Shown here: one piece after another, positions 37,447 to 46,984 of the stretch
How positions within the stretch are numbered: the first letter of the stretch is position 1
Layout of the letters: each line of letters starts with the position of its first letter
Assembly: GCA_963724495.1 (NCBI GenBank)
Contig: CAVRUZ010000002.1
Span: 62,001-126,000, forward strand
Length of the DNA: 64,000 bases
Direction of reading: 5' to 3'
Origin: CAVRUZ01 sp963724495
GTDB lineage: Bacteria > Actinomycetota > Actinomycetes > Propionibacteriales > DAIQRJ01
Translations under genes and position numbers: made by a program
Notes under the pieces: model-generated
What the model was told of the DNA's origin: nothing
The model's database searches: none
What the model saw: the letters and a program-made list of their open reading frames with translations, nothing else

Positions 37447-38112
37447 TCAGCCGGTCGCCACGCGATGACGGACCCGCGGCTCGTCTGCCGATCCGGCGTC
37501 GCCGTCGCCGATCGTCGCCACATGCACGATGCCGCGCCACGCGAGGCCGGCGACCAGCGTGACCGCCTCGACGCGGGGGACCGGTCGCCCGGCGGCCAGC
37601 CACTGGCGGGCCGACACCCCGGCCATCCCGGCGAGGGCGGCGCCGAGGATCTCGCTCCGCCCGCTGGGCAGGTCGGACTCGCGCCGGATCGCCTCGGCGA
37701 TGACGTGCGAGATCCGCTCGTTGGCTCGGTCGAGCCTGGCGCGCACCACGTCGGCACTGGTCGCGTCGGACTCGAAGACGAGGCGGTAGTCGTGGCTGCC
37801 GTCGTCGGCGAACGCGAAGTAGACCCCGATGGCCGCCGCCACCTTGTCCTCGTTGTCGTCCTGGGTCTCGAGGGCCTCGGTGACACCGGCGACCAGGGCG
37901 TCGGTCGCACAGTCCAGCAGGGCGAGGTACAGGTCGAGCTTGGAGCCGAAGTGCTTGTAGAGAATGGGCTTGCTCACCCCGGCCCGACCGGCGATCTGGT
38001 CCATCGCCGCCGCGTGGTAGCCGTTGTCGACGAACACCGACCGCGCGGCTTCGAGAAGTTGTGCGCGGCGCTCCGCTCGCTGCAGCCGGACAGTGCGCTG
38101 GCTGGCGGTCAC
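37447..38112 (-). CDS. TetR-family transcriptional regulator
   Basis: 221 residues. DNA-binding domain: RRAQLLEAARSVFVDNGYHA, then AAMDQIAGRAGVSKPILYKH and FGSKLDLYLALLDC. The C-terminal ligand domain resembles the actinobacterial TetR next to DUF3107. GTG 38112 has GAGGAGG upstream. The 147 bases between it and the LigD-like gene stop hold no gene. Targets are unknown. Confidence 0.88.
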   Translation of the reverse strand: MTASQRTVRLQRAERRAQLLEAARSVFVDNGYHAAAMDQIAGRAGVSKPILYKHFGSKLDLYLALLDCATDALVAGVTEALETQDDNEDKVAAAIGVYFAFADDGSHDYRLVFESDATSADVVRARLDRANERISHVIAEAIRRESDLPSGRSEILGAALAGMAGVSARQWLAAGRPVPRVEAVTLVAGLAWRGIVHVATIGDGDAGSADEPRVRHRVATG

Positions 38113-38259
38113 CGGGCCTCCTCGCGGCCGTTCCGACGGCTCCCGCGACGAACGACCTGATCCCGGGGGCCTGGGGCGGGCGGCGCCGTCCTCCGGTGGG
38201 GGAGCGGCGGCGACGCTCGGCGCAGCGTATGCGGTCACCGACGCAGGGTCACCGGCTGG

Positions 38260-39156
38260 TCACTGGTCGTGCAGGAGCGGAGCGAACAGGTCGCCGAACT
38301 CGTCGACGCGGCTGAGCACGTCGGCCGGGGCGAACACCAGATCGGCCGGGTGCTCGGCCTCGGCAAGCTCCTCGAAGGTCACCGGGCAGGACACGGTCTC
38401 CTCGGTCAGCGACCGCAGCGAGTACGGCGCAACGGTCGTGCGCGCGGTCAGATTCTGGTTGAAGTCGACGTAGACCTTCCCGCCGCGGATGTTCTTGCTC
38501 ACGGTGGCGAGCGCCAGCTTCGGCAGCTTCTTGGCCAGCCGTTCGGCCAGCAGGCGGGAGTAGTCGTGCGTGGAGATGTCGGCGTGGGGCCAGGGTGAGT
38601 ACAGCTGCAGACCCTTGGAACCCGAGACCTTGGCCAGGACCTCCTCACCGGTCTCCTCCGTGATCATGTCGCGTGCTGCGAAGGCGACTTCTGCGCACTG
38701 GATGACAGAGGCTGGTGGGCCGGGGTCGAGGTCGATCACCAGGAGGTCGGGTGGTTTTGGCTCGTCCTTCTTGTCGACCTGCCACTGCGGCACGTGCAAC
38801 TCCAGTGCGGCGAGATTCCCGAACCAGGCAAGGGTGGCGTCTTCCTCGGCTACCACGAAGTCGATCTCGTCGCGCGCCATCGTGGAGCCGGAGACGCTGA
38901 TCGTGACCGTCCGCACCCAGTCCGGCGTACCCATCGGCCGCTGCTTCTCGAAGAACCCGTCCTTCCCCGTTCCCTCGGGGAAGCGCTTGCGCGTGACCGG
39001 CCGGTTCTTCAGGTGCGGGAGCATCACCGGCGCGATGCGCACGTAGTAGTCGATCACCTCTGCCTTGGTGAATCCGCTGCCCGGGTAGAGCACCTTGTCG
39101 AGGTTCGTCATGCGGACGGTGCGTTTACCCACCTGGGCACGGATCGGAGCAGCCAT
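38260..39156 (-). CDS. LigD-type polymerase/primase domain protein, stand-alone
   Basis: 298 residues corresponding to the polymerase (archaeo-eukaryotic primase-like) domain of LigD, which acts in bacterial non-homologous end joining. Markers: LDKVLYPGSGFTKAEVIDYY, RFPEGTGKDGFFEKQ, LLVIDLDPGPPAS (catalytic Asp pair), KVSGSKGLQLY and ISTHDYSRLLAERLAKKLP. There is no ligase or nuclease domain and no ku gene nearby, so it is a separate PolDom protein as found in many actinobacteria. ATG 39156 follows a CAGAGT -10-like hexamer by 6 bases. Confidence 0.9.
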   Translation of the reverse strand: MAAPIRAQVGKRTVRMTNLDKVLYPGSGFTKAEVIDYYVRIAPVMLPHLKNRPVTRKRFPEGTGKDGFFEKQRPMGTPDWVRTVTISVSGSTMARDEIDFVVAEEDATLAWFGNLAALELHVPQWQVDKKDEPKPPDLLVIDLDPGPPASVIQCAEVAFAARDMITEETGEEVLAKVSGSKGLQLYSPWPHADISTHDYSRLLAERLAKKLPKLALATVSKNIRGGKVYVDFNQNLTARTTVAPYSLRSLTEETVSCPVTFEELAEAEHPADLVFAPADVLSRVDEFGDLFAPLLHDQ

Positions 39157-39375
39157 GTGCCCACTCTGGCAGTCGGAGGGCCGCGACGTGCCTTCGGCTC
39201 GGCCATCTCCCGCACGACAGCCGGGCAAAGCTCGACGGAGGCGTGGCGGCGTTGACCGGCCGGCCAAGCAGGCAGCGTGTCGGAGGGCGGGCTCTTGGTC
39301 CGAGTTGGTCGCCCTGAGCCGGACGAGCGCGGTCGCTGGTCCGAGTCGTCCCCCCGCCGGGGCACGATGGGTGTC

Positions 39376-40516
39376 ATGCAACTCCCGCCGCTCGTCGAAC
39401 CCCGAGGTGACCTCTCCCGGGCGGACGTCACCCGCTACAGCAGGCACCTGCTGCTCCCGGGTATCGAAGCGGTCGGGCAGCAGCGACTGGCTGCGGCCAG
39501 GGTGCTCGTCATCGGCGCCGGCGGTCTGGGAAGTCCGGTGATCAGCTACCTCGCCGCCGCGGGCGTCGGGACGATCGGCGTGGTCGACGACGACGTGGTC
39601 GACCACACCAACCTGCAACGCCAGGTCGTCCACCGCGACGCAGATGTGGGGCGGCCGAAGACCGACAGTGCGGCGGAGGCGGTCGGCCGCTCCAATCCGG
39701 GCGTGGTGGTGGTCCGCCACCGCCTGCATCTCGACGAGGGCAACGCCGGCGACCTCCTGAGCGGCTACGACCTCGTGGTGGACGGCAGCGACAACTTCGA
39801 CACCCGGTACGTGGTGTCCGACGCGACGTCCGCAGCCGGGATCCCGTGCGTGTGGGGATCGGTGCTGCGCTTCGAGGGCCAGGTGTCGACCTTCTGGTCC
39901 GCCGCGCCGGGTGGAGAATGCGCTGACGTTGCGCGACGTGTTCCCGGAACCACCTGAACCGGGCTCAGTCCCCTCGTGCTCTGAAGCCGGTGTCCTCGGC
40001 GCGGTCTGCGGCGTTGTTGGCTCGGTGATGGCGGCCGAGGCGGTGAAGCTGATCTGCGGGCTGGGCGATTCCCTTCTCGGCCGACTGCTCGTGTTCGACG
40101 CGCTCACGATGGGCTGGTCGGAGCTCCGCGTGCAGCGCGCCCACGACCGGCCCGCCCCTCGTCGACCGGCACGCCAGCCGGTGCAAGCACCACCCGTCGC
40201 TCCGGCGATCTCTGCGACGGATCTCTCGTCCTGGTTGGCCGAACGCGAACGAGGTGAGCGGGCGTTCCGGCTGGTCGACGTCCGCGAACCGCTCGAACAT
40301 GCCCTGGTCGCGATACCTGGTGACGAACTCGTTCCGATTGCTGCACTCGAGCCGCAGGCCATGGCCCGTGGCCCCGTGGTCTTCTACTGCAAGACCGGGC
40401 AGCGTTCTGCCGACGCCTGTCGGCAGGTCGTCAAAGCCGGCGGCGACGCCAGAACCCTCGACGGCGGAGTGCTCGCCTGGATCAAGGAACTCCGGCCGGA
40501 TCTCCCGACGTACTAG
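39376..40516 (+). CDS. moeZ: MoeZ: ThiF/MoeB adenylyltransferase fused to rhodanese, frame broken once
   Basis: Adenylates and sulfurates ubiquitin-like sulfur carriers (MoaD/ThiS/CysO). N-terminal E1-like domain: RYSRHLLLPGIEAVGQQRL, VIGAGGLGSPVISYLAAAGV, DHTNLQRQVVHRDADVGRPK and VDGSDNFDTRY. C-terminal rhodanese domain: FRLVDVREPLEHALV and the sulfur-accepting Cys in FYCKTGQRSADA. The first frame fails near 39911-39925; the other frame continues directly with ALTLRDVFPEPPEPGSVPSC, the expected family sequence. About 380 residues when joined. ATG 39376 gives MQLPPLVEP, the usual start. Converges on the GNAT gene with a 4-base overlap. Confidence 0.88.
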
Positions 40517-41165
40517 TCGAGACCGACGAAGGCGCGGAAAGCGGGAATCCCCTGAACCTGCAAGGCTTCCGACGGGCCGGACGAAGTTCTCCGGTGTGAG
40601 GACGAGGTGCTGGTTGACGGCAAGCTCGCCGGCCCGACGCTCATGCCGCACCTGCCCGTTCGGGCGGTAGCCCAACTTCCGGCTGACGGCGAGCGAGGCG
40701 GGATTGTCGAGGAACGCACCGGACGTCACCTGGGCAGCGTCCAGATGGTCGAACATGAGCGCGATGATCGCCTGCCGCATCAGCGTGCCGATTCCCCTTC
40801 CCTGAAACGACATTCCCAGCCACGAGCCCGTTTCACCCGTCCTGGTGACGAGATAGGAGCTGGTGGAGACCGACTGGGTCCCTACCAACTCGTCGTCGTG
40901 GTAGACCGCGAAGTAGAGCGACCAGTCCTTTGCCGTGAAGCCGGAACGCATCCGCCAGTGATGGGTGACGAACTGGCGGGCGAAGTCCTCGGCGGGCGTC
41001 TCCGTCCACGGGACGGAGAACGGCATCCGGTCCGGGGCATGGATGCCTGCCTCGCGCGATCTCCAGCAGGTCGGGCAGCACGTCGTCGGTGATGGGCCGA
41101 AGTGCGATCGAACCGCACGCGACCGTGACACCGAAGGGAGGGAACGCGTCGACCAGGCTCGTCAT
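40513..41165 (-). CDS. RimJ/RimL-type N-acetyltransferase, frame broken twice
   Basis: GNAT protein of about 217 residues when three frame pieces are joined. From ATG 41165 it reads MTSLVDAFPPFGVTVACGSI then ALRPITDDVLPDLLEIARG; a shift near 41050 leads to EAGIHAPDRMPFSVPWTETP; and a second near 40575 leads to SEALQVQGIPAFRAFVGLD and the stop at 40513. The acetyl-CoA loop is SWLGMSFQGRGIGTLMRQAI, and LAVSRKLGYRPNGQ is the typical end of the fold. Substrate: probably a protein N-terminus or small amine; unknown. Confidence 0.75.
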
Positions 41166-41251
41166 CCGCCGAGTGTTTCCAGATCTGCCGTGGCCAGCAA
41201 GCTGGTATTGGAGTTCGGGCGACTGTCGGTGGTCGGGCTTAGCGTCTGGGT

Positions 41252-42511
41252 ATGTCGACGTGCACGGTTGCCGACCTTCCGGCGCCACCATCGGGGTGGT
41301 GGACGGATCGTGAGCGTGCACGAGAGATTGCCGGCCGACTCAACGTCGCCAACGCCGAACTGGTAGATCTGGTTGGTCGGGTGGTCGCTGCCAAGACCTG
41401 GTCGGTGATGGGATCCGGTCGGTCGAGCACTGGTTGATGCTCAACGCCGGACTGTCCCCGGCGCACGCGCGGGAAGTCGTGCGCGTCGCCGCCCGACGCC
41501 AGGAGCTCCCAACCGCGGCTGCCCTGCAACGGTCCGGTCAGCTGTCGCTCGACCAGGCCGATGCGTTGACCAAGCACGCCCCGGCCGACCACGAACAGAG
41601 TGCGGCGACGTCGGCGGCCAAGATGACCGTGACCCAGATCCATCAGGTGATGGGCCGATACGTCTTCGATGTCAACCACCCGCAGCCTGAACACCGCAGT
41701 GCCTGGGAGAGGGCCGACAACCCACCCGAGGTGCAGATGGTCAATGAGGCGGGACGGTTCCACCTGCGCTTCGACGCACCACTGGACGTCGGCGCCCTGG
41801 TCCGCCAAGCCATCCTGGAGGCCAAGGACGCCCTGTTCCAGGCTGGACAACCCCATGCCGGGCAGGCCGACGGGCTGGTCGAGATGGCCACCCGGTCACT
41901 GCGGGTCGGCCGTGACGCCAAGGCCAGTGGCACCCCAGTCCAGACCGAAAGTCGGCAGAAGAACTGGCGCATCTATGTGCACCTGTCCACGGACGGTGCC
42001 TGGCTGAGTGGCGGGCAGATGCTGCCCGACCACCTGCTACGCAAGATCACCTGCGACGGCGTCCTGCAACCGGTGTGGGAGACCGACGGGGTGCCCGTGA
42101 ATGTCGGCCGAGCGCAACGGATCGTGCCCGGACCGCACGCGAAGGCTGATCGTCGACCGCGACCGTGGCTGCCGCTACCCCGGCTGCCCCATTGGCGTCG
42201 TGCCCTATCTGGAGGTGCATCACCTCGACCACTGGCTCGACGGCGGGCGCACCGATCTCGACCGGATGCTGTGCCTGTGTCCCTTTCACCACGACCGGCA
42301 CCATGCCGGCGACTACGAGATGTCTGGCACCCCGACCACTTCGAATGGTGTCCGTTTCACCGGCACCTCCGGACGCGTGATCCGCCTCACCCGACCCAAA
42401 GCACCGGCCAGAGGCGTCATCCGGCCTGGTCCTCGCTACAACGGCTCCATCGGCGAGGAGATCGACCACAACTTCTTCACCATCAACCGCAACCGGGGAC
42501 CGAGCCCCTGA
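41252..42511 (+). CDS. DUF222 / HNH endonuclease protein (13E12-type repeat family), frame broken twice
   Basis: About 420 residues when joined. N-terminal DUF222 region (LNVANAELVDLVGRVVAAKT.. AGLSPAHAREVVRVAARRQE) and a C-terminal HNH nuclease: RDRGCRYPGCPIGVVPYLEV, HHLDHWLDGGRTDLD and LCPFHHDRHH, with Cys pairs around the metal site. Shifts lie near 41408 and at about 42126-42128 (one C too many; removing it gives IVPDRTRRLIVDRDRG). Members are multicopy in many actinobacteria and their role is unsettled. It interrupts the moeZ-adnA region relative to mycobacteria. ATG 41252 follows TAGCGT by 6 bases. Confidence 0.82.
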
Positions 42512-42628
42512 GCCCTTGGGCGCGGCTCGCCCCGGATGCGTGCTGGGTACGTCACCAACCTCAAGCTGGTTCGCAGATTCCGCTGTTCACCTGCTTTCCA
42601 CTTGAAAGCCGTGTGCTTGGCTCCCGGC

Positions 42629-43609
42629 ATGCCGCGTCCCCTGACCGGAGCGACCGTTGCGCCACCGCTCGATCCCGATCCTGGTCTCGATGCCACCTTC
42701 GGCTACGACCTCGAGCGACTGCTCACCATCGGCGTTCCCGACAACGAACCAGACGACCTCGACGCGTTCTGGATCGGCGTCAAGGCAGCGGCCGATGCGG
42801 TGGATCCTCAACTGGAATTGGGCACCTGGAGCCGTCACGACGACCACCACGAGGTGGCTGACATCTCGTTCACCTCACTCGACGGGATCCGGATCGGCGG
42901 CTGGCTGGTGCGTCCCGACACCGGAGTGACCCGCGGGCTCGTGATCGGCCACGGATACGGCGGGCGTGCCGCTCCCGACGGATGGCTGCCGGCCGGAGCC
43001 GCAGCGATCTACCCGGTCGCCCGCGGCCTGCCCACGCGCAGTCTCGTGGCCGGGATCGGTGCGACGTCCGGCGAGCACGTCCTTGCCGGCATCGAGTCGC
43101 CGCGGACCTACAGCCACGTCGGGAGCACAGCGGACTACTGGATCGCCGGCCGGGTGCTGCGTGACCTCGTGCCGGGCATGAAACGGCTCGACTACGTGGG
43201 TGGCAGCTTCGGCGGCGGCATCGGCGTGTTCGTGCTGGCCTACGACCGCAGCTTCGCCGCAGGCGTGCTCGAGGTGCCGAGTTTCGGGCATCACCCGATC
43301 CGCCTCACCCTGCCCTGCCTCGGCAGCGCGGAAGCGGTTCGCCTGCATGCGCTGCGCCACCCAGACGTCGTCGACACGTTGCGCTACGTGGACTCCGCCA
43401 CGGTGGCGACCCGCGTCAGTCAGCCGGTCCTCGTCCTGGCCGCGCTCGCCGACCCCATGGTTCCGCCGCCGGGACAGTTCGCCGTCGCGAACGCTCTCGC
43501 CGGGCCCACCTCGGTCCATGTGCTGCCGGCCGGGCATGCCGACTACGCCGGTACGGCGGAGGCAACGGCGGAGGCCGACGCGGTGGTACGAGCCTTTCTC
43601 GGTACCTGA
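42629..43609 (+). CDS. Acetylxylan-esterase-like (CE7) alpha/beta hydrolase
   Basis: 326 residues. SFTSLDGIRIGGWLVRPDTG and GLVIGHGYGGRAAPDGWLPA resemble the CE7 (acetyl xylan esterase/cephalosporin deacetylase) group. The nucleophile elbow is VGGSFGGGIGVF, the acid lies in ALADPMVPP and the His in PAGHADY. The canonical CE7 RGQ motif is not evident (RGLPTRS instead), so the exact substrate is open. ATG 42629 (MPRPLTGATVAPPL) is preferred over 42536. It sits where mycobacteria carry a lipase-like gene next to adnA. Confidence 0.78.
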   Translation: MPRPLTGATVAPPLDPDPGLDATFGYDLERLLTIGVPDNEPDDLDAFWIGVKAAADAVDPQLELGTWSRHDDHHEVADISFTSLDGIRIGGWLVRPDTGVTRGLVIGHGYGGRAAPDGWLPAGAAAIYPVARGLPTRSLVAGIGATSGEHVLAGIESPRTYSHVGSTADYWIAGRVLRDLVPGMKRLDYVGGSFGGGIGVFVLAYDRSFAAGVLEVPSFGHHPIRLTLPCLGSAEAVRLHALRHPDVVDTLRYVDSATVATRVSQPVLVLAALADPMVPPPGQFAVANALAGPTSVHVLPAGHADYAGTAEATAEADAVVRAFLGT

Positions 43610-43653
43610 TCCTTCGACTCCGCGACCGGAGTCGGCGGTCTTCCCTGGGACCG

Positions 43654-46600
43654 GTGTCGGGAGCGCGTGATGTGATCTGGGGTGTGCCCGCTCCCGCCTA
43701 CCGACTGGTCCGCTCGGCACCGCCGGCGTCGGTGCCGCCGGTCCTCGACCCAGACCAGCGGGCGGTCCTCGAGCACGAGGGCGGGCCGCTTCGGGTTCTA
43801 GCGGGCCCTGGCACGGGCAAGACCACAACCCTCGTCGAAGCCGTCGTCGACCGCGTCGAGAACCGCGGCGTGCCGAGCGAGAACGTCCTCGTGCTGACGT
43901 TCTCGCGTCGGGCCGCGGCGGCGTTGAGGGCCCGCATCTGTGCCCGGTTGGCGCGCACCACCCGCGACCCGGTCGCCATGACGTTCCACTCCTACGCCTT
44001 CGCTCTGCTGCGCTCCGATGCCGTGCTGCGCGGTGAACCGGCTCCGCGGCTGCTCACCGGTCCGGAGCAGGACCTGATCGTCCACGACCTGTTGCGAGGT
44101 CACCGTGATCTCGAGGCTGCCGGCCGGGGCAGGGTCACCTGGCCCGCCGATCTGCTGCCCGCGCTCGCGACCCGCGGGTTCGCGACGCAGCTCAGGGATC
44201 TGCTGCTGCGGGCAACCGAGCGCGGGATCTCCCCACGGGAGCTGTCCGAACTGGGCCGGCAGCATCAGCGTCCCGCGTGGGTCGCTGCTGGCGACTTCTT
44301 CGCGGAGTACCAACAGGTGACGGCCTTGCGCTCGCCCGTGCCTGCCTACGACCCGGCCGAGCTCGTGGCCGCGGCCTGCGAGCTGTTGGCCGGTGATCCC
44401 GACCTGCTGGAGCGGGAACGCAGGACGCGGCGGGTGGTGCTCGTCGACGAGTACCAGGACGCCGATCCGGCGCAGGAGCGGCTGCTGGCGCTGCTGGCGG
44501 GTGGTGGCCGCGACGTGGTGGTGGTGGGGGACCCCGACCAGGCGATCTACGGCTTCCGCGGCTCCGACCCGGACGTCCTGCACCGCTTCCCGGAGCGTTT
44601 CCCCGACCTGGCCGGCAGTCCCGGCACGCACCCTCGCCCTGACCACGTCGCGTCGGCTGCCGACCTCCGTCCTGACCGCGAGCAGGCGGGTGGCGGCCCG
44701 ACTGGGCGGAACCGGTGCGTTCACCGCGTGCTGGAACCTGCAGCGTGTCGCCGTCGGCCGGGACGAAGACGCCGGAGGGGAGCGTCGAGCTGCAGATCCA
44801 CTCGACCCACACCCAGGAGGCCGCGGCCATCGCCGCCTCGCTGCGCCGCGCCCATCTCGTCGATGCCGTGGCCTGGCAGGAGATGGCGGTGCTGGCGAGG
44901 TCGAGCAACCAGCTCGGTGTGCTCCGGCGGGCACTGCGCGCCGCGGACGTTCCGGTGAGCGTGGAGGTCAACCAGGTCCCGTTCACCGACGAACCGGCGG
45001 TGCGGCCGTTTCTCGCCGCCCTGCAGGTGGTGGTGGGTCGGAGCGAACTCACGGCCGACGCGTGCGGTCGAGCTGGTCACGTCGGCCCTTGGCGGTGCGG
45101 ATGCCCTCACTCTCCGCCGGCTTCGGCAGGCGATGCGGGCCGGGCCGGAGAGCGCGGTGGTCGGGAGGCGAGAGGACTCGGAGGGATCCGGCGCGACCGA
45201 TGCGGCCATGGCGGTCACGGGAGAGACCATGGCGCTCGGGCCAATGCTCCTGCGGGCCATCTCCGACCCCAGCCTGGTCGCGCGCCATGGACGCGCGACT
45301 GTCGGCGCCCGTGACGCGGGTGGCGGCTGTTCTGCAGGCCGGTCGGGAGGCCCACGACATCGCCGGCGCGACTGCGGAGTCGGTGCTGTGGGCGATGTGG
45401 GACGCGAGTGGCCTGTCCGATCGCTGGGCGCAGCGGGCCGTCGGCGGGACCACCGGTGCTGCTGAGGCCGACCGCGGTCTGGACGCCATGCTGGCGCTGT
45501 TCGACGCCGCGAGCAGGTTCGTCGACCGCTTGCCCGCGGCCGGCCCCGAGGTGTTCCTCGATCATGTGCTGGGCCAGCAGTTCCCCGCCGACTCGCTGGT
45601 GCCGACGGCGCCGGACACCGACGCCGTCGCCCTGCTCACCGCGCACGCTGCGAAGGGGCTGGAGTGGGATCTGGTCGCCGTCGCCGGTGTCAACGAGGGG
45701 GTCTGGCCAGACCTGCGTCTGTCACGGTTCGGTGCTCGGTGGAGGCCCGCTCACCGAAACCCTGTCCGGCGTGGCCGAGACTCCGGGTGCGCTGGTCTCG
45801 GCCCAGCTTGCCGAGGAGACGGCGGCTGTTCTACGTCGCGATCACGCGGCCGCGGCTGCGCCTGCTGGTCTCCGGCGTCAGCAACGACGACACCGCTCCG
45901 TCCCGCTTCCTCGACGACCTGCCGATCGCGGCAGACAGAACGACTGCCCAGCCTCACCGAGCCGGGCACCTGGGCTGGAGCCGGTTCCAGGACCGGGGAC
46001 TGGACGCCTCGTCGCTCACCGCCTATCTGCGCAGTGTGGTCTGCGGTGAGGATCGGCCGACCGACGAGCGGGCCGCACGCCGCGGGCCAGCTTGCCAGCT
46101 TCGCGGCCGCGGGTGTCACCGGCGCCGATCCCGACGAGTGGTACGGGCTGCCGGTGCTGTCCGACGACCGGCCGTTGGTCCGTGCGGGCGAACCCGTCGT
46201 CGTGTCACCGAGCAAGGTCGAGAGCCTGCAGCAGTGCCCGCTCAAGGTGGTCCTCGAGGACAACGTCGGAGCCACCCGACCATCTGTGCGGCAGTCGGTC
46301 GGGAACCTCGTGCACGAGCTGGCCGACGACGTGGCCACGGCGAGCTGCCGACTCGCCGACCTCCTGCCCGACGCTCGAACGCCCGGTGGCCCGCCGTGGG
46401 CGCTGGTACCGGGTGGATCGACGCGGCCGAGCACCGAAGGCGCGCGGGATCGTCCAGCGGCTGCGGGACTATCTCGAGACGTCAGAGCGGGAGTTCGTGG
46501 AGCCGAAGTGCCGTTCACGGGTCACGATCGACCCCGTGGTCGTGAGCGGGCGTCGTCGACCGCCTGGAACGCACCAGCGAGGGACTTGTGGTCATCGACC

Positions 46601-46957
46601 TCAAGACGGGGCGAGTGTGCCGTCGAAGGAGAAGGTGAAGGCACATCCGCAACTCACCGTCTACCAGGCGGCGACCGAGGCCGGGGCCTTCGAGCAGGCG
46701 CATGGGAGCCGGGACTCCGGCGGCGCGGAGCTCGTTCAGCTCGGCTACGAGCGCGCGGATGTGCGCGCATCGACGCACAGCGCCGATTGTCGGACGAGCC
46801 GGCGGTGGGCGCGAGCGCGCGCGCGACCTGCTCGTCGAGGTGGGCCGCGTCCTCTCCGGATCGGAGTTCCCGGCACGGATCAACGAGCGATGCCGGGTCT
46901 GCCCGATGAGGCACGTGCTGCCCGTTGCAGCCAGCAGGACGGCAGGTCGAGCCGTGA
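43654..46957 (+). pseudogene. adnA: AdnA subunit of the AdnAB helicase-nuclease, many frameshifts as sequenced
   Basis: Double-strand-break resection motor (RecBCD/AddAB counterpart). Intact through Walker A LAGPGTGKTTT and Walker B VLVDEYQDADPAQERL to about 44620, then the coding frame changes repeatedly, roughly every 200-400 bases. Family blocks survive across frames: EMAVLARSSNQLGVLRRAL, LLTAHAAKGLEWDLVAVAG (45634 on), RLFYVAITRPRLRLLVSG, SKVESLQQCPLK (Fe-S Cys) and LVVIDLKTGR (nuclease core). The last shift gives ERCRVCPMRH then V-CPLQPAGRQVEP with a stop at 46955-46957, completing the Fe-S cysteines. Total span equals about 1100 codons, the normal size. GTG 43654 is used; GTG 43684 is possible. 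I think assembly error is likelier than decay. Confidence 0.85.
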
Positions 46958-46984
46958 CGGCCGCCCCGCCGGCAACGGTGACAT

